Shown here piece after piece: positions 6,283-8,967 of a stretch of DNA of 8,967 bases. Numbering within the stretch: the stretch's first letter is position 1; each line of letters starts with the position of its first letter. The notes under the pieces were generated by a model. It saw only the letters and a list, made by a program, of their open reading frames with translations, ran no database searches and had not been told where the DNA came from. Source of the stretch: JBCDCP01 sp039181495 (lineage in GTDB: Bacteria; Pseudomonadota; Alphaproteobacteria; Rhizobiales; Tepidamorphaceae); NCBI GenBank assembly GCA_039181495.1, contig JBCDCP010000114.1, forward strand, positions 1-8,967. Direction: 5' to 3'. The position numbers and the translations under genes are program-made.

Positions 6283-7176
6283 ATGATCCTGAAGACCGGC
6301 AAGCGTTTCCATCTGCGCTTCATCAGCGGCTTGGTGTGTCTGCTATTGATAGCGCCTCTCATCGTGGCCTGTGCGCGGGGCACCGGCGAGAATGGCGAAC
6401 GCCGCGGCTTCTCGCTCTTCAATCGTCAGCCGCCCGGGTTCGAAGAAGTCGAAGTCACCGAACCGGCCCACGCGCTCTATAACGAAGGCGTTTTCCTCGC
6501 CAATGAGGGCGAGTATTCGAATGCGGCCAAGCGGTTTGAGGAGGTCGACCGGCAACACCCCTATTCGGACTTGGCCCGCCGGGCGATCCTGATGTCAGCT
6601 TTCGCCCGTTTCGAATCTGGCGATTATGATGCGGCCGTTTCAGCCGCGCAGCGCTATGTGACGCTGCACCCCGGTAGCCCCGATGCGGCCTACGCCCAAT
6701 ACATCATCGGTGAGTCGTACTTCCAGCAGTTGCCCACTGTGCAGCGCGATCAGGAGGCTACCGAACGGGCACTTTCTGCGATGAACGACGTCATTCAGAA
6801 ATACCCCGATTCCGAATACGCCGAGGAAGCCCGCCGGAAGGTGAAGGTTGCCTATGACCAGCTTGCGGGTAAGGAAATGGATGTTGGGCGGTTTTACATG
6901 CGTCAGGCCAAATTTCTGGCAGCCGTGAATCGCTTTCGCTACGTGGTCGAGAATTATCAGACCACACGCCATGTGGAGGAAGCCCTCCATCGGCTGGTCG
7001 AATCCTACATGTCTCTGGGGCTGGTGCATGAAGCACAGACGGCGGCGGCGGTTTTGGGCCACAACTATCCAGACAGTCAGTGGTATCGCGACTCGTTCAC
7101 CCTGCTGGCGCGCGGCGGTTATGAGCCACAGGTAAACGAGGGTTCGTGGCTTGCGCGATTGATCCGTCGCGGCTGA
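6283..7176 (+). CDS. bamD: Outer membrane protein assembly lipoprotein BamD
   Basis: Essential lipoprotein of the BAM complex, anchored in the inner leaflet of the outer membrane, where it works with BamA to fold beta-barrel proteins. From ATG 6283 the product is 298 residues: a basic N-terminus (KTGKRFHLR), a hydrophobic segment (about 13-28), and a lipobox-like IVAC placing the lipidated cysteine at residue 30. A stretch of about 30 polar residues leads into tetratricopeptide-like repeats, starting at LYNEGVFLANEGEYSNAAKRF (65-85) and running to LLARGG near the C-terminus. LAGKEMDVGRFYMRQ is typical of BamD. An in-frame TTG at 6262 would add seven residues but has no ribosome site, so ATG is preferred although its own site is weak. 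recN begins 20 nt downstream, suggesting co-transcription. Confidence 0.95.
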   Translation: MILKTGKRFHLRFISGLVCLLLIAPLIVACARGTGENGERRGFSLFNRQPPGFEEVEVTEPAHALYNEGVFLANEGEYSNAAKRFEEVDRQHPYSDLARRAILMSAFARFESGDYDAAVSAAQRYVTLHPGSPDAAYAQYIIGESYFQQLPTVQRDQEATERALSAMNDVIQKYPDSEYAEEARRKVKVAYDQLAGKEMDVGRFYMRQAKFLAAVNRFRYVVENYQTTRHVEEALHRLVESYMSLGLVHEAQTAAAVLGHNYPDSQWYRDSFTLLARGGYEPQVNEGSWLARLIRRG

Positions 7177-7196
7177 CGCGCCAAATATGAGACGCC

Positions 7197-8870
7197 ATGC
7201 TTGCGCGTCTTTCGATTCGGGACATTGTTATCATTGATCGGCTCGACCTTGAGTTCGGGCCGGGCTTTGGCGTGCTTACCGGGGAAACCGGTGCCGGCAA
7301 GTCTATCCTGCTTGATGCGTTGTCACTGGCGCTCGGGGCGAGGGGTGATGCAAGTCTTGTCCGTGCCGGCGCAGAACGCGGGCAAGTGTTTGCTGAATTT
7401 GACCTGAGCCCTCAGCACCCGGCCTTTGACCTGTTGCGCGAGCAGGGACTGGATGCTGAGCCGCCTCTGATCCTGCGCCGTGTTCAGAGTGCGGACGGCC
7501 GCACGCGCGGATTTGCCAACGATCAGCCCGTCAGCGTGCTGATCCTCCGAGAGATCGGTCAGTTGCTGGTTGAAATCCATGGCCAGCATGATGAGCGCGC
7601 GCTTGTCGATGCCGCCACACACCGTGGCCTTGTGGATGCCTATGGCGGATTGGACCCGCTACTTCAGGCGACACGTGAAGCCCATGCGGCACTGTCGGGC
7701 GCACGCCGTGACCATCAGGAAGCCGAGACGCAGCTCGAGGAGGCACGGCGGGATGCTGACTATCTGCAGCATACGAGTGATGAGCTCGACAAGCTGGCGC
7801 CTGAGCCGGGCGAAGAAGAACGGTTGGCTGAAACGCGCCAAAGGCTGATGACGGCGGAGAAGATTGCTGGCGATCTCAAAGACGCTGTTGAGGCTGTCGG
7901 AGGTGAACAGACCCCGGTTCAGCAGATTTCTGCGGTGCTCCGTCGTCTTGAGCGGCGCAGCGATGATCCTGGCGGTATGGTCGCACCGTTGGCAAATGCC
8001 CTGTCCTCGGCGCTGGATGCGCTCGGGCACGCCCGCGAGGTTGCCGAGAACACGCTGCGCGAGGCGGCATTCGACCCCCTCGAACTCGAGCGCACCGAAG
8101 AGAGACTATTTGCGCTCCGGGCTCTTGCCCGCAAGCACGCAGTGACTGTTGAGCAACTGCCTGCCTTGCGCGAACAACTGCATGGCAAGCTCGTCGCACT
8201 GTCCGAAGGTGAAGCGCGACTGGCTGCGCTCGCCGATGCCGTGAAGAAGGTGCAAAGTGACTACCGCACCGCGGCAATTGCCCTGAGCAAGGCAAGAGCC
8301 AAGTCGGCCACCGCTCTGGCCAAGGCGGTCAATGGTGAGTTGCCGGCGCTAAAGCTGGAGCGCGCGCATTTCAGCATTGAGATCGAGACAGAAGACCCCG
8401 AAGCCACCGCGTCCGCCGATGGCGTCGACCGCATTGTGTTTCATGTTCAGACCAATCCGGGCAGTGCGCCTGGACCACTGATGAAGGTGGCCTCGGGTGG
8501 TGAGCTGTCGCGGTTCCTGTTGGCCATCAAAGTTGCACTGGCCGGGCGTGGTAGCGCGCCGACATTGGTCTTTGATGAGATCGATACAGCGGTGTCGGGT
8601 GCGGTTTCCGAAGCGATTGGTGCCCGGTTGCAGCGTCTGTCCGAAGGGGGACAGGTTCTGTCGGTGACGCATTCGCCGCAGGTTGCCGCACGGGCAGGAC
8701 GGCACTTCCTGATCGCGAAGTCGGATGCCGCACCGCAGCGGGTGGCCACGCAGGTGACGCTGCTGGAGGACGACGCGCGGCATGAAGAAATTGCCCGCAT
8801 GCTTGCTGGGGCCACCATCTCCGATGAAGCGCGCGCTGCGGCCGGTCGACTGATCGCGGAAGCGCGCTGA
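7197..8870 (+). CDS. recN: DNA repair protein RecN
   Basis: SMC-like ATPase of the cytoplasm that acts early in recombinational repair of DNA double-strand breaks, holding ends or sister chromatids together. The 557-residue product begins with the expected MLARLSIRDIVIIDRLDLEF and carries Walker A GETGAGKS (29-36), a Q-loop region QLLVEIHGQHDE, long coiled-coil arms (about 150-235 and 280-375) of alternating charged and Leu/Ala residues, the ABC signature SGGELS (433-438), Walker B LVFDEID (about 457-463) and the switch histidine in SVTHSPQ (H492). Length fits the family. It starts 20 nt after bamD and ends in TGATG shared with ligA, so it appears to be mid-operon. There is no room for its own promoter or LexA site in the 20-nt gap, unlike the SOS-controlled E. 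coli gene. Confidence 0.97.
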   Translation: MLARLSIRDIVIIDRLDLEFGPGFGVLTGETGAGKSILLDALSLALGARGDASLVRAGAERGQVFAEFDLSPQHPAFDLLREQGLDAEPPLILRRVQSADGRTRGFANDQPVSVLILREIGQLLVEIHGQHDERALVDAATHRGLVDAYGGLDPLLQATREAHAALSGARRDHQEAETQLEEARRDADYLQHTSDELDKLAPEPGEEERLAETRQRLMTAEKIAGDLKDAVEAVGGEQTPVQQISAVLRRLERRSDDPGGMVAPLANALSSALDALGHAREVAENTLREAAFDPLELERTEERLFALRALARKHAVTVEQLPALREQLHGKLVALSEGEARLAALADAVKKVQSDYRTAAIALSKARAKSATALAKAVNGELPALKLERAHFSIEIETEDPEATASADGVDRIVFHVQTNPGSAPGPLMKVASGGELSRFLLAIKVALAGRGSAPTLVFDEIDTAVSGAVSEAIGARLQRLSEGGQVLSVTHSPQVAARAGRHFLIAKSDAAPQRVATQVTLLEDDARHEEIARMLAGATISDEARAAAGRLIAEAR

Positions 8871-8967
8871 TGGCGGGGAACGGGGAGCAGATGCCGGTCG
8901 AGTCGCTTGACACCGACAACGCCAAGGATGAGCTCGCCCGGCTTGCATCCGAGATTGCCGAACATGA
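8870..8967 (+). CDS. ligA: NAD-dependent DNA ligase LigA, N-terminal fragment (3' end outside window)
   Basis: Only the first 32 residues are in the window. DELARLASEIAEH matches the first helix of the adenylation subdomain Ia of bacterial NAD+-dependent ligases, which normally continues with a D-x-x-YY motif that binds NMN; that motif would lie just past the edge. The enzyme seals nicks in replication and repair using NAD+. ATG 8870 shares its A with the recN stop (TGATG). A second in-frame ATG at 8891 follows GGGGAG (8882-8887) and gives the more family-like start MPVESLD, so it may be the true one. Position directly after recN, as in many alphaproteobacteria, supports the call, which is otherwise based on a short match. 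Confidence 0.8.
   Translation, partial: MAGNGEQMPVESLDTDNAKDELARLASEIAEH

Noticed and set aside
7177..7196. LexA/SOS box or promoter directly before recN
   Set aside because: The gap is 20 nt and contains no GTTC-N7-GTTC-like site.

Overview
The window is a stretch of core chromosome from an alphaproteobacterium: the 3' end of the division and cell wall (dcw) cluster followed by outer membrane and DNA maintenance genes, all on the + strand. Gene order is ddlB (3' part only), ftsQ, ftsA, ftsZ, lpxC, bamD, recN, ligA (5' part only). The alphaproteobacterial assignment rests on this order, on an FtsZ with a very long disordered linker ending in an EIPAFLRRQ-type tail, on an FtsA ending in a VGHWIRESF-type amphipathic helix, and on GC-rich codon use. 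I cannot name the order or genus from sequence alone. No mobile element, CRISPR array, tRNA or rRNA was seen.

Region 1 (1-4683) makes the division septum. D-Ala-D-Ala ligase supplies the peptidoglycan precursor, FtsQ links the divisome to the periplasm, FtsA anchors FtsZ to the membrane, and FtsZ is the ring-forming GTPase. ddlB and ftsQ overlap by 34 nt and ftsQ/ftsA share ATGA, which suggests coupled translation. A 94-nt gap precedes ftsZ.

Region 2 (4684-5114) is about 430 nt with no recognised gene and holds the most unusual signals. It contains an inverted repeat with a CTATAT box, then a good sigma70-type promoter (TTGACG, 16 nt, TATTAA) with a dyad in its spacer. The promoter would make a leader of about 255 nt before lpxC. 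That leader has two strong hairpins and an overlapping 34-codon reading frame with its own Shine-Dalgarno-like sequence. lpxC (lipid A deacetylase, a dosage-sensitive committed step) follows, so regulation through this leader is plausible but unproven.

Region 3 (6072-8967) begins with a possible terminator and a second promoter, then bamD (outer membrane assembly lipoprotein), recN (DNA break repair) and the start of ligA. The last three are nearly contiguous and probably form one operon. The genes themselves are ordinary members of their families; the points worth a second look are the lpxC leader and the FtsZ linker.
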